DNA of 58,677 nucleotides from an uncultured Oscillibacter sp. (GTDB lineage Bacteria > Bacillota > Clostridia > Oscillospirales > Oscillospiraceae): NCBI GenBank assembly GCA_910585245.1, contig CAJUCO010000013.1:1-58677 (forward strand), written 5' to 3'. Below the pieces are notes generated by a model, which was not told the origin of the DNA, did not search any database, and worked only from the letters and a program-made list of their open reading frames with translations. Positions 42,701 through 51,742 of this stretch are shown here, piece after piece. The translations under genes and the position numbers were made by a program. Numbering within the stretch: the stretch's first letter is position 1; each line of letters begins with the position of its first letter.

Positions 42701-45700
42701 TGGTGCCTGCCGCCGCCGTGAGACTGTCCAGAGCGGCTTGTGCCGCCGCTTTCAGCGCGGAGTCCGGACTTGTTTCATTTCCGGCTTCGTAGAACTTACC
42801 CACCGTGTAGGCGATGGGATACTCAACCGGCAACACGTAGAAAGTTCCCTTGGTGGTGCCGTCCGGGTTCACGGTGGTTCCCGTCAGGCTGCCGCCGCTC
42901 AGAAGCTCCTTATAGTCCGTCACGTCCGTGCCGTCTTGTTTAACCAGTTTGTAACCCTGGTTTTTCAGGTCCTCGAACATCTCCTTGCTGGGAGTGAGGA
43001 CCGCGCTGTCCGCGCTGCCCTCTACGGTTTTGATAACCTCTATCGGGTTGCTTTGCAGGACAAACTCAATGCTATAGGTCTTTGTGGTGTTCTTGGAATA
43101 GTAGAAATAGAAGTCGTAGGTCACTGCTCCGGGGGCGTCATTTTCCGTTCCCGCAGCCAGCACCCGGCTCACGTCCGTGTTCAGGGGGGTGTAGCCGGTG
43201 AGGTGCTCCGCGTTGAGCAGCAGAGTGCTTCCGGGCATATAGTCGCCCAGCATATACGCTTGTCCGCCCGCCGCCGGTTCCTGCTTGAGGATGTAATAGG
43301 TTCCCGTTCCGGAGGCGTTGTATTTGGGGAACTCCCCGGTGGGATGAGGGCCGTCTCCGTCAGGCGCGGTGGCGCACAAATGCCAAACGCGGTAACGGTA
43401 TTGGCTGGTGCCCTCCGTGCTCCACTCGGCCCGGATGGTCAGGTTGCGGGTCACGGGGTCGTCGAAGTTGTATTTGCCCGTTTCCTTCTTATCCGGATCG
43501 AAGACGCCGCCAGGATAGTTTGTCCCGTTGACCTCGTACCAGCCCACGAAGGTGAAGTTCCGCCGGACCGGCCGGGGAATGGAACCGCCGGTGGTGATGC
43601 TGGTGTTGGCCGGAATCAACTGGGTCTGTTCCGCACCGGCCGCGCCCGTGCCGCCGTTCAGGTCAAACCGCACCTGATACTGGGGAGACCCCCACTGGGC
43701 GTAAAGGCGCATATTGCCCTGAATGGCAAAGGGCTCTGTGTCAGTGAGATTTCCATTTGCGTCGTATGCCCACTGCATCTGTGCGCCGGTGGGGCCGAGA
43801 GACCAGCCGTTAAAGTTCCAGACAGCGGTCCCGGTTTCCGCCCGGTTGGGACACACGGCAACGGTGTTCAGGTCGGGGGTCCAGGGATACTTGCGGTCAT
43901 TGTTCTTGTCCCCATAGGTCAGCTTAAAGCCATATTTCGCGCCGGTGAGTTCCGCACCATAGGGCAGGGTAATGGTTCCCAAGGTATACTCTGTTGCTCC
44001 GCCAGCTCCCACCTTGGACAGGGGCGCTACATAGGTAATGGTGTAACGGTCCCGGTCATAGTAGAAGTAGAGGTCATAGGGATTTTGTTCGCTGTTGTTC
44101 TCCAGTTTGTAAGCAGGGTTCGACGGATTCGTCTCATTGGCATTGCCCCGGCTGTGTGCATATTGGGTGGTATGATCCGCCACACTGGGGAACACCGTTC
44201 CTTCCGCGTCCGTCCAGGAGCCGTTCACCTTTGTCAGGTGCAGCCGGGCGCTAGGGTTTTGCATGGCTATTTTCGCCGAGGATACCGCCGAAACCTGACG
44301 GCCCAGAGCATAACACTTCGTTGCGCCCGCTGTAGTGGTGTAAATCCGCACAGCGTAATACGCGCCGTTTTCGGCTTCCTTTCCGTCCGCGTTTACCGCC
44401 AGCAGGTCCTGATAACCAGGTCCTTTGAAAGCCTCATGATTCTTCGGGAGCAGGTACAGGGTGTTTCTCTCCGTCAAATCCGTGCCGCTTCCGTAATTGT
44501 ACAACACCTTCTTAAAACCGTCGGCCTGGTTTTCTGAGGTTCCCAATGCCTTCAACGCATTGGCCTCCAGATCAGGAATCTCAAAGCAGTGATTGTACCT
44601 GTAGTAGGTTTGCTTGTCATACCAATAGGCGTAAAGTTTGTGTGTAGTATTTGTGTTTTTCGCGTCCGCAATCACCTGCCAGCTCATGGAACCGTACAGC
44701 CCCATGATGGTAGGTTCACCCTTGCTGCTACCCAGACCGAGCCCCTTTGCAATTTCATTGTAGGGTCCCTTTGTCGTGGTCCAGGAAACGAACCTGTAGG
44801 GTCCTCCCTCCGTTGTGCTTACCGAGCCGCTGAATTGGGGCCAAACCTCACGCAGGTCCGCACCATACTTGGCTTTGAGGGTGACGTTTCGATTTTGCGG
44901 CAGATCACCGTTATTCCTTACCGTCGCCCAGCTGTTCACCAGCCCCGAGGTGGCACTGTTTCCGCCGGTGTTCGCGTAATCGTTTGTAATATTCGCGATT
45001 TGCCGGGTTCCGTTGCCCGAAATATTGTAATACTCAAACTCCAGCGTATAGACGTTTCTTTTGTAGTACACATAGAGAACCGTACTGCCATCTGCGGCAA
45101 CCGTGTTATCACCCGCCCGGCCACTGCTGGAAACCGTGGCGTGGTCGCGGGTGTAGAAATCTGCGATTTTAACCGAGCGGGTTGTTGCTGTATCTCCGTT
45201 CTTGTCCGCGCCGAGATAGGTCTCCGTACCCATGAACTTCTCAAACTCTTGCGTAACTTTCGTCGAGAGGCCCACTGAGTCAACCATTACAGTATTAGAA
45301 ACCGCCCCATTGGTGTCTAGCAGCGGAGCCCCCGTCGTGCAGGTAAAGGTAAAACTCCCGACGTTACTGTAAGTGGGGTCCGGGGATGTCGGCTGGGTTC
45401 CATTCGTGGTGACGTCTGTTGTTCCGTTCAGGTCCTCAGTCCAAAGCACTACCCGGACGTTGGTCCCGTCCTTCACCCATTTGGCATAGAGGAAGACCGC
45501 GCGCACGCCGTCCTCGCCCTCGGCCTGGGTGATCTCCACATTTTCAAGAAGATCGTTAGTAAGGGTGAGCCCTCCCGTCAAGTCCACCGGGATGAAGAGG
45601 CCCGATTGCCCCTCCAAAGATTCGCCGTTTACTCCGCCGAAGGAAGTCACGCCGGACTTGAGCTTGAGCATCCAGCCGCCAAAGCGATAACCGGCCCGCA

Positions 45701-47402
45701 CAGGATCGCTGTAAGGGGTATTGCCCGTGCCATTTACCTGGAGAGTGTTCCCATTAACCAGTTTCAGTTCGCCGTCAATGGCCACGGTTTGCCGCTGGAT
45801 ATAGGCGTAGTCCGTGTGGAAAATCACCCGGTAGGCATCCGCCAGCTTGTAATAGACGTCCACCACCGTGCCCGGGTCGTTTGCGGTGTTTCGCTGCAAG
45901 ATGACCTCCTGCACGATAGGTTGAGTGCCCAGGGATAGGAACTTGTCCTCTCCGCTGGCCTGGGCGTTGGTCAACGCGCCCACACGGCCCTGCAACGTCT
46001 CGTCGGTCTCGGCCAGATAATACCGGATATTGTTCACCGTAGTGATTTGTTCAGGGGCCGTTGGCGCCGGGCCAAAGTCCGCGCTCCAGAGATTGTCGGG
46101 GACCCAGTGCTTCACCGTATAGGAAGTGGCGTTCCGGCGGTAGTAAACTGTAATCTCCGGCGCTTCCAGGTCGCCGCTCATGATCTTCTCCACCTGTTCG
46201 GCGGAGATAGTCACCTGCAACTTAGCGTGATCGCCTACCGCCGCCGCGCCGGGGTGGGCCGTATCGCTGGTGATTTTCGCGGAATAGGAGATATTCGCCG
46301 CTTCTATGCTGTCGTCATACAAAAGTCCGGGGAGTTTACTCTCCTCCACGCCCGTATGCGCGCCGCTCTGGATATGGGTTTTCAGTTCATCCAAAGTAGG
46401 CTGGGGCACTTCCCGGGCAACGTCCCAGGCCAGATCGTAAATCGGGGTATAGCCTTCAAAGGCGTTCTTCCCGTTTTGATAGACCTCCGCCGGGGTTTTG
46501 ATGTTAAACGCGCCGCTGTTCAGCGTTTCTTTGACCAGGCCGTCGTCCAGCTCCTCCACATCCATAGACGTAAACCGGTGGGCCGTATTCGCGTCCACCA
46601 GGAAGGTGTTCAGCGGATAGGGGTTTAGCAGCATCCGGAAGTTCGGATTGACATACCCTGACAAATCCCACTCGCACTCCACCTGGTTGAAACGGTCGCC
46701 GGTCTTGGTCACAGGGACTTCCAGCACGGCGGTGTCATAAGCCGCGGTACCCGCCAGACTTCCTGTCTTGGAATACTGAAATTGGATGGTCACCCGCATG
46801 ACGTCCGCCGGTGTAAAGGTGATGTCCCCCAGACTCCCGCCGGAGAAGGAGGTCAGCGCCATGGCGTCGTACTCACCGGGCTGGCTGGGAATGTCGGAAA
46901 CCACGGCCCGGTAGCCGGAGGCCACCGCGTATTCAATCAGCAGTTGGGCGGCGTAGTAAGCAGAGCCGTCCTCCGGGTCGCCACCCATGGTAAAGGCGGT
47001 CTTTTCCAGGGTCCAGCCCTCCGTCAGCTCGCCGGCTTCCATGTCCAGCCAGCTGCCCTTGACGGTTTCCATGCCCTCCCGGTCCAGCGCGTTTTGGCGG
47101 AAGTCATACACGCCGTCCTGGAAGTCCTCCTCCGCCAGGGGAAGCATCTCCGTCATGCCATAGGTCTCCCCCTCCACATTCAGGGAGTGAGTCACCAAAA
47201 GGCAATAGGGAAGGCCTTCCTCCGTGGGTTCCGCAAAGTCCTCCGGCTCCACGGGGTCCGTGGCTTCCGCGAAAGCCCCGGTCTCTATCCCGGCATCCGG
47301 TTCCTCCTCCGCCTCGCCAGCCAACGCCGGAACGGGCAGGAGGGAGAACGCCATCACCAGGGAGAGAAGCCCCGCGAGAAACCGTTTCTTCAACTTATTC
47401 AT
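39768..47402 (-). CDS. Giant SLH-anchored surface protein with pilin-type isopeptide domains
   Basis: A 2544-residue secreted protein. It has a signal peptide (residues 1-28, ending PALA) and a long Gly/Thr/Asn-rich beta-repeat body including a Listeria-Bacteroides (Flg_new/InlB B) repeat near 1240-1320 (YQVRFDLNGGTG). A DUF5979-like region lies at about 1640-1780, and three FctA/Spy0128-like domains at about 1781-1921, 1957-2124 and 2159-2277 with TYTYVLSE and YKYTISED motifs. After a Gly9 hinge come three SLH domains at about 2305-2460, which bind the pyruvylated cell-wall polymer. No LPxTG is present. AAGGAG precedes the ATG. It is probably an adhesin or fibrous surface layer component, transcribed alone. 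Confidence 0.9.
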   Translation of the reverse strand: MNKLKKRFLAGLLSLVMAFSLLPVPALAGEAEEEPDAGIETGAFAEATDPVEPEDFAEPTEEGLPYCLLVTHSLNVEGETYGMTEMLPLAEEDFQDGVYDFRQNALDREGMETVKGSWLDMEAGELTEGWTLEKTAFTMGGDPEDGSAYYAAQLLIEYAVASGYRAVVSDIPSQPGEYDAMALTSFSGGSLGDITFTPADVMRVTIQFQYSKTGSLAGTAAYDTAVLEVPVTKTGDRFNQVECEWDLSGYVNPNFRMLLNPYPLNTFLVDANTAHRFTSMDVEELDDGLVKETLNSGAFNIKTPAEVYQNGKNAFEGYTPIYDLAWDVAREVPQPTLDELKTHIQSGAHTGVEESKLPGLLYDDSIEAANISYSAKITSDTAHPGAAAVGDHAKLQVTISAEQVEKIMSGDLEAPEITVYYRRNATSYTVKHWVPDNLWSADFGPAPTAPEQITTVNNIRYYLAETDETLQGRVGALTNAQASGEDKFLSLGTQPIVQEVILQRNTANDPGTVVDVYYKLADAYRVIFHTDYAYIQRQTVAIDGELKLVNGNTLQVNGTGNTPYSDPVRAGYRFGGWMLKLKSGVTSFGGVNGESLEGQSGLFIPVDLTGGLTLTNDLLENVEITQAEGEDGVRAVFLYAKWVKDGTNVRVVLWTEDLNGTTDVTTNGTQPTSPDPTYSNVGSFTFTCTTGAPLLDTNGAVSNTVMVDSVGLSTKVTQEFEKFMGTETYLGADKNGDTATTRSVKIADFYTRDHATVSSSGRAGDNTVAADGSTVLYVYYKRNVYTLEFEYYNISGNGTRQIANITNDYANTGGNSATSGLVNSWATVRNNGDLPQNRNVTLKAKYGADLREVWPQFSGSVSTTEGGPYRFVSWTTTKGPYNEIAKGLGLGSSKGEPTIMGLYGSMSWQVIADAKNTNTTHKLYAYWYDKQTYYRYNHCFEIPDLEANALKALGTSENQADGFKKVLYNYGSGTDLTERNTLYLLPKNHEAFKGPGYQDLLAVNADGKEAENGAYYAVRIYTTTAGATKCYALGRQVSAVSSAKIAMQNPSARLHLTKVNGSWTDAEGTVFPSVADHTTQYAHSRGNANETNPSNPAYKLENNSEQNPYDLYFYYDRDRYTITYVAPLSKVGAGGATEYTLGTITLPYGAELTGAKYGFKLTYGDKNNDRKYPWTPDLNTVAVCPNRAETGTAVWNFNGWSLGPTGAQMQWAYDANGNLTDTEPFAIQGNMRLYAQWGSPQYQVRFDLNGGTGAAGAEQTQLIPANTSITTGGSIPRPVRRNFTFVGWYEVNGTNYPGGVFDPDKKETGKYNFDDPVTRNLTIRAEWSTEGTSQYRYRVWHLCATAPDGDGPHPTGEFPKYNASGTGTYYILKQEPAAGGQAYMLGDYMPGSTLLLNAEHLTGYTPLNTDVSRVLAAGTENDAPGAVTYDFYFYYSKNTTKTYSIEFVLQSNPIEVIKTVEGSADSAVLTPSKEMFEDLKNQGYKLVKQDGTDVTDYKELLSGGSLTGTTVNPDGTTKGTFYVLPVEYPIAYTVGKFYEAGNETSPDSALKAAAQAALDSLTAAAGTKPADAAGKNPTLYTVRDNFTVKNPVFIQDGSGNWWTFRNWTLGTGTAEKDAPTTAGAYEQLHIDNSVGNLTFNVNWTRVTADLTVGNQVTSAAAGVTLPDDEFHYTMTLPALPVGTTYDDVLVVKTDKAGGTERITAAGTVNFTLKNGETLSVTGLAGSYTVTESTNTTPSFDNTQRNYYTLDSVGVNGTTSQNTNTVNPTVGGGGTVSALFQNTYHATVRLDTDGNPGNGVDQSFQVTKYLTEGGNRRPFFGGYEYSFHVRPGAQSAVGVPGGTPLPDNAGGNVVLRSNRGDMSLSGGFGGIRFAQAGTYTYVLSENRPGGQGVPGVSYDNTMYRVTVEVKANGSDLEAAITKLETRDTPDTSSGATTGWTQKAAGANLDLSNSILFTNTYNTAEVTRTFESTKELTGRTLKDGEFTFTLTPAGSHAMTRADATRYHGFAAGSSDRRDMLAGLEYGPDNAQRMPSGVGPDGKVKNGSSGAITMGSITYTVQDMGGKAYGKVYKYTISEDIPEGAVDNQFQGVTYDASTKSIYVYVHLHDLAGQPVELGATNTLVYADVHGDRNSQFVNNVTTLPVDVELGGDPDPDAPNAVKAPILKNITGRSFTTGDEFTFNLSAENGAPLPQKDGQDCTQVVIRPTSGTSAPVSFGKLTVSVPGTYTYTLTEVRGNAPRMTYDTAPKTLTITVRDGGEGKLVADISTVTWTNTYTPVTGGGGGGGGGPRPSPKKPETPAKLDTSDHFAYILGKSDGLVHPEANITRAEVATVFYRLLTEDSRKALWTKENPYPDVPSTEWCNIAVSVMSKAGVIKGRVNGKFDPYANITRGEFAAIASRFLSEPYVGEDYYTDISGHWAREYINRAAAAGWVKDFERPFRPNDFITRAEVMSLVNAMIGRAPDKDHMHEDMVQWPDNMDTTKWYYEDVQEATNSHEYVRMEGRTEDWTKVLPVRNWNDIEKEWSDIYDAENPGDVTSRGDIAKK

Positions 47403-47807
47403 TTCTCTTGTCTCCTTTCGGAAGTATTGATGAACAAAGTCCGCTGAAAAGCGGGACTCAATCTCTCCACCGTTGCCCCCACGGTCTCACGTCGCCCCAT
47501 TGCAGGCTCCCTCTTTGCAAAAGAAGGGCCCGCAAATCCGGCACATATACGCCCGGTCCGGCCGGGAGGTTCCGCCGGTCCGTCCCGCCACCCGGCGGGC
47601 ATCCGGCCAGATATTCACTTGTCCTTAACCGCCGCACCGGCGTCACCTCCCCTCCCGGTTCCCTGTTCTCCGGGAGCCGAGGCCGGACTCGTTGCTCATA
47701 AAATGGACATTATATACATTTCGTATCTTTTTCCGGCTGGACAGGATAAAAAAGCGAAGTTATTTCCATTGAGAAAGAGCTTTTGGTCTCTGCCTGGATA
47801 AAAAAGA

Positions 47808-47864
47808 GCGCAGGGAGGAAAAGGGCCGCAAACGAAGGGGTTTTCGGCCTTTTTGTCCCTGCGC
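47808..47864 (-). terminator. Terminator after the recombinase gene
   Basis: A long stem with a 9-bp base (47808-47816 with 47856-47864) and an inner GGCCG/CGGCC part. On the minus strand it is followed by TCTTTTTTATCC. It separates recombinase transcription from the SLH gene. Confidence 0.8.
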
Positions 47865-47903
47865 ACAAACAAAAGAACTAATTAAGAGATCAGAAAAATT
47901 CTC

Positions 47904-47932
47904 TTGTGTTTGCCTGACGCCAGTGATATAAT
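47904..47932 (+). promoter_or_regulatory. Outward promoter facing away from the SLH gene
   Basis: TTGTGT (47904-47909), 17-bp spacer, TATAAT (47927-47932) on the plus strand. No plus-strand gene follows; it would make RNA antisense to the recombinase gene. Confidence 0.6.
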
Positions 47933-47978
47933 AATTTTTACTGGTATCATTATGTATATTTTGTTGATAATTGTAGCC

Positions 47979-48824
47979 TTAGGAAATCAGTCCCAGGCGC
48001 TCCAGCTGCCGGGCGTGCTCCACCCCGGTGGAGAGCAAATAGATTCGGGTGGTTTCCATACTGGAGTGACCCAATACGTCCGCCAGTTTCGCAACATCCC
48101 GGCAGGCGCGGTAAAACGTCCTGGCAAACAGGTGGCGAAGATTATGGGGAAACACTTTCGAGGGCGCGACCCCGGCCTCTTGGCAAAGAGATTTCATCTC
48201 CGCCCAAATCTGCCGCCGGGATAACCCGGTCCCATTTCTGGTGAGGAAAATCTCACCGGAAACGATTTTTTGTTTTTGCGCGTATTTATAGAGCTTGCGC
48301 CGCAGCTTCCCCGGAATCAGAATGGTGCGGACTTTCCCCTTTAAGGCCACGTCCGCCCGCCCCTCCCGAAGGGCCGCTATGGTGATGTACCGGACTTCGC
48401 TGACTCGGATGCCCGTGGCGCAAATGGTCTCCATTAAAAGCGCCAGACGTTCCCGATCCTTTTCCCTGGCAGTCTCAATCAAACGAATGTACTCCGCCTT
48501 TGTCAGCTCCTTCTCCTTGCCCCGAAACAGCTTTCTCTGGATTCTCAGGTACTTCATCCGATACCCGTCCCAGCCCATAAACCGGAAGAATTTGTTGGAT
48601 GAGGATAACATGGTGTTCACCGTCTCCGGCCGGTAGCCCCCGTTTAGAAGATAGGCCTTCCACCCCACGAAGTCCTCCTTCTCCACCGGCCGGTTTCCAA
48701 TCCAGCGCCGGAACGCCCGAAGATCCCGGACATATTTGTCCACGCTGCTTTGCGCGTACTCCAATCTTTCCAGGTGCCGCGCGAAGCAGAGGATGCTCTC
48801 CTCCGTGATTTTGTATTTTTTCAC
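47979..48824 (-). CDS. Stand-alone tyrosine recombinase (XerD-like)
   Basis: A 281-residue recombinase with an N-terminal SAM-like DNA-binding domain (about 1-95) and a catalytic domain. Arg is in ATGIRVSEVRYI (near 140), His-x-x-Arg in HNLRHLFA (near 228), His in VLGHSS (near 253) and the nucleophile in TRIYLLS (near 263). Size and lack of an arm-binding domain resemble XerD or small invertases rather than integrases of large elements. No att repeat or mobility genes surround it. It lies upstream of the adhesin gene, so control of DNA inversion there is one possible job. The start has AGGGAGG upstream. Confidence 0.87.
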   Translation of the reverse strand: MKKYKITEESILCFARHLERLEYAQSSVDKYVRDLRAFRRWIGNRPVEKEDFVGWKAYLLNGGYRPETVNTMLSSSNKFFRFMGWDGYRMKYLRIQRKLFRGKEKELTKAEYIRLIETAREKDRERLALLMETICATGIRVSEVRYITIAALREGRADVALKGKVRTILIPGKLRRKLYKYAQKQKIVSGEIFLTRNGTGLSRRQIWAEMKSLCQEAGVAPSKVFPHNLRHLFARTFYRACRDVAKLADVLGHSSMETTRIYLLSTGVEHARQLERLGLIS

Positions 48825-48984
48825 GGTTTTCCCTCCTTGTGGGTTTTTTTCTGATCATGTACTTTTTTGCGTAACTGTGCCTTTTGTCCAACCATTCCCT
48901 CCCGTTTCATTTGGTTTTCAACCTTGCTGATGATATCACATTTTTCGTCTCTTTGTCACAGCGCCGAATCCTTCAGGCACAAAT

Positions 48985-49014
48985 CAAGGCCCGACATGAC
49001 TATGTCGGGCCTTG
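48985..49014. terminator. Terminator after the flotillin gene
   Basis: A perfect 13-bp stem (48985-48997 with 49002-49014) and 4-nt loop, with T-rich sequence following on both strands. Confidence 0.85.
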
Positions 49015-49033
49015 GTTTTTCGACTTTAAAGCC

Positions 49034-50524
49034 TTATTCCGGGTCGGGACTGCCGACGTCCTGCTCCCTGGGGGACTGGATGATAATAGTCTTGTCCTCT
49101 CCTCCCGCCAGCTTGCCGCCCAGCATCCCGGCGATGAGGGACTTGACGTCGATTCCCATACCCTGGGTAATCCCCTCCGTGACCTGGGTCGTTCCGGTGA
49201 CAATATCCTCCAGCAGTTTTGCGCTGTTCCCCGCCCCGTACATGGTGATTTTGTCCACCTTGGAAAGAGGCTCCGCCACGTTCCGGGCAATTTCCGGCAG
49301 GGCCTGCATGACCATTTCAATGACGGCAGCCTCGCCGTATTTCTTCATGGCCTCCGCTTTTTTATCAATGCCCTCCGCCTCTGCCAGGGCCTTGGCCCGG
49401 ATGGACTCCGCCTCCGCCTTACCTACGGCGGCGATGCCCTCCGCCTCCTGCTCCTTGGCAAACTTCTGGGCTTCGGCGCTCTTGCGCTCTGCCTCCGCCT
49501 CTTGCTCTTGTTCATAGCGCTTGGCCTCGGCGTCCTTTTGCCGCTTGTACAGAGCGGCCTCCGCCTCTTGTTGCAGGCGGTACCGCTCCGCGTCCGCCTT
49601 GGCCCGGATCTCCGCCTCCAGCTTTTGCTTTTCCACCTCAACCTCGTACTGCTTCAGCTCCGCCTGCCGCTGGGTCTTGGCGATTTCCGCGTTAACTGTG
49701 GCGGTCTCGATGCTCTTGCGCTGCTCCTGGCTTTGGATTTCATAGGCGGCGTCCGCCTCGGCCTTTTTGCCGTCGGCCAGGATTTTCAGCTCCGCCCGTT
49801 TGATCTCCAACTCCGTCTGCTTTTGGGCAATCTGGGTGTCCGCCTGGACCCGGGCCTCGTTGGACTCCCGCTCCGCCTCCGCCTGGGCGATGGCGATGTC
49901 CCGGTCCGCCTGCGCCTTGGCTATGGCGGCGTTTTTCTTGATCAGGCTGGTGTTGTCCGCGCCCAGGTCTTTGATCAGCCCGTTTTCATCCGTGACATTT
50001 TGAATGTTGCAGGAGAGGATTTCAATGCCCAGCTTGTCCATGTCCTTGCTGGCCTTTTGCATCACTTGGTCGGAGAAGGAATCCCGATCCGTGTTGATCT
50101 CCTTGAGGGACAGCGTGCCGATGATTTCCCGCATATTGCCCTGGAGGGAATCCTGAAGGTCCCGGGTAATGTCCTCGGGACGCTTGTTCAAAAAGTTCTT
50201 CGCCGCCAGCTTGATACCTTCCGCGTGGGGGGAAATGCGGACCTTTGCCACAGCGTCCACATTGACGTTGATAAAATCGCTTGTGGGTACGGATTGCTCC
50301 GTTTTGATATCCACGGTCATCTGGCCCAGATACAGCTTATCCATGCGCTCGAAAAAGGGCACGCGGACTCCGGCCCGGCCTATCAGCACTTTACTCTCCT
50401 TCTTGAGGCCGGAGATGATGTAGGCCTGATCCGGCGGGGCCTTGACATAGCCGGCCAGAACGATGGCCAACACCGCCAGGACAATCAGGATCACGGGTAG
50501 CAGGGAAAAAATGGTATCCAGCAT
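49034..50524 (-). CDS. floA: Flotillin-like SPFH domain protein
   Basis: A 496-residue membrane scaffold protein of the flotillin family. It has an N-terminal hydrophobic hairpin (about 5-27, LLPVILIVLAVLAIVLAGYV), then the SPFH/PHB domain (about 30-190, with VPFFERMDKLYLGQM and ISPHAEGIKLAAKNFL). A long Glu/Ala-rich coiled coil runs from about 195 to 410 and a C-terminal oligomerisation part from 415. It organises functional membrane microdomains. ATG 50524 follows AAGGAGG. The symbol follows the long flotillin type (YqiK/FloT-like); which Bacillus paralogue it matches is uncertain. Confidence 0.85.
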   Translation of the reverse strand: MLDTIFSLLPVILIVLAVLAIVLAGYVKAPPDQAYIISGLKKESKVLIGRAGVRVPFFERMDKLYLGQMTVDIKTEQSVPTSDFINVNVDAVAKVRISPHAEGIKLAAKNFLNKRPEDITRDLQDSLQGNMREIIGTLSLKEINTDRDSFSDQVMQKASKDMDKLGIEILSCNIQNVTDENGLIKDLGADNTSLIKKNAAIAKAQADRDIAIAQAEAERESNEARVQADTQIAQKQTELEIKRAELKILADGKKAEADAAYEIQSQEQRKSIETATVNAEIAKTQRQAELKQYEVEVEKQKLEAEIRAKADAERYRLQQEAEAALYKRQKDAEAKRYEQEQEAEAERKSAEAQKFAKEQEAEGIAAVGKAEAESIRAKALAEAEGIDKKAEAMKKYGEAAVIEMVMQALPEIARNVAEPLSKVDKITMYGAGNSAKLLEDIVTGTTQVTEGITQGMGIDVKSLIAGMLGGKLAGGEDKTIIIQSPREQDVGSPDPE

Positions 50525-50683
50525 GGAAACTCCTCCTTTCAAAATAGACACAGCAACGTTTTATATGAACAAGCCGGAACAGCGGAAACAGTCTCCCGGC
50601 GACTTGGAATTTTCCTCAGCCCCTGTTCGAAAACCGGCAAAAGGGCCCTGGAACCAGCTCTTCAATGCGGCGCTTTTCCGGTT

Positions 50684-51742
50684 TTAAATCCAGTCCTCCA
50701 CCGTCACGTCTCCCGCCACGTCTCCCCGCATGGTGGCAAGGCGCTCCAGCGCCGCAACCTCCGCCGCCAAATTCCGGCGGCTCATCTCCCGCTGCATCCG
50801 GCTTCCCTCGGAAATCACCTGGGCCACCACCCGGACCGCCCGGAGACAAAGCTGCGCCTTTTCCCCGGACTCGTCCTCCCGGCCCAGCTCCTCCAGCGTC
50901 AGCTCCAGCGTTTGCAGATAATGGGCCTCCAGACGGGCTTTCGTCCCCTCGTCCAGCGCGTCATAGCGCTGGAGGATCAACGTCTCCAGTTCCCCCAGCG
51001 CCTCCAGCACACAGGGCGTCTCCACCGGCGCGGCGGCCTGCTCAATCCGGGCCCACACGGAGCGGGCGCTTTCCTGAGCGCGGGCGGTGGAGCACAAAAA
51101 GCGCTCCAACACATATTGAATCTCGTCAAAGTCCCGGGAGACCGTCAACAGCTGCCGTTCGTACAGGGCAAAGCATCTGCCGTCTCCGCCGGACCGGGCC
51201 TTCATGGCGGGAACCAGGGCGTGTTCTATCCTCCGGATATCCTCCGCCACTTCGGAGAACCCGGACAGGCACACCTCCAGCAAGCGCAAGTCCTTTTCCA
51301 CCAGCGCCTCCGCGTTCCTCTCGGAAAAGAGGCTTCTTCCGGCGGCCACAACCTTCGCGGCCTTGCCTTTCAGCTCGTCGCCGCACAGCAGCCGGATGCG
51401 CTCCATGGTAAGCCCCGTAATGGAGGAGGGGATGGCGCTGTGGATGGCGGTCAGGGACCGCCGGATCTCCCCGCCCAGCGTCTCGAATTGCTCCTTCTTT
51501 CCCTCCAGGCCGGGAGGCGTCCTTCCCCGGTCCGGCAAAGGCTCCTCAAGTCCGGAGCGCTGCCGGGTTCCCCCGTTGCAAGGTTCCGCCGTGATTTCAA
51601 AGGGGATGCGTTTTTCCCTGCCCACCTTGGTGGCAAAAATGGTAAAGGCGGTCGTCATACTCAACCCCATCTCTTTACAGGCCAGCTCCATGCTTTTTTT
51701 CACACCTTCGTCCATGCGAAAGTTCACCATAACCTGTGCCAT
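50684..51742 (-). CDS. RelB/DinJ-type RHH domain fused to a large helical domain
   Basis: 352 residues. The first 55 are a RelB/DinJ-like ribbon-helix-helix antitoxin domain (VMVNFRMDEGVKKSMELACK, GLSMTTAFTIFATKVGREKRIPFEI). A Pro/Gly-rich linker to about 90 leads to a 250-residue all-helical domain with many Leu/Glu heptads that I do not recognise. Normal RelB/DinJ proteins are 80-100 residues and sit beside a toxin gene; no toxin gene is adjacent. The ATG at 51742 has GGGGAG upstream. It may be a DNA-binding protein that has lost its toxin or carries a new effector domain. Confidence 0.72.
   Translation of the reverse strand: MAQVMVNFRMDEGVKKSMELACKEMGLSMTTAFTIFATKVGREKRIPFEITAEPCNGGTRQRSGLEEPLPDRGRTPPGLEGKKEQFETLGGEIRRSLTAIHSAIPSSITGLTMERIRLLCGDELKGKAAKVVAAGRSLFSERNAEALVEKDLRLLEVCLSGFSEVAEDIRRIEHALVPAMKARSGGDGRCFALYERQLLTVSRDFDEIQYVLERFLCSTARAQESARSVWARIEQAAAPVETPCVLEALGELETLILQRYDALDEGTKARLEAHYLQTLELTLEELGREDESGEKAQLCLRAVRVVAQVISEGSRMQREMSRRNLAAEVAALERLATMRGDVAGDVTVEDWI

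Larger units (their letters stand above)
47403..47978. promoter_or_regulatory. Control region between the recombinase and SLH genes
   Basis: 576 bp without a gene. On the minus strand a TATAAT (about 47712) has no matching -35. The word GGATAAAAAAG occurs twice (47744-47754 and 47796-47806). A plus-strand promoter at 47904-47932 points away from the SLH gene. ATATACAT near 47713 and ATGTATAT near 47949 form a weak inverted repeat about 240 bp apart. The leader nearest the SLH gene is GC-rich with several small hairpins. Confidence 0.5.

Noticed and set aside
41922..44537. 871-codon open frame on the plus strand
   Set aside because: Antisense to the SLH surface protein; high GC at third positions leaves long stop-free shadow frames.
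47979..48824. Integrase of a further mobile element
   Set aside because: No att repeat, tRNA or mobility gene flanks it, and it lacks the arm-binding domain of element integrases.
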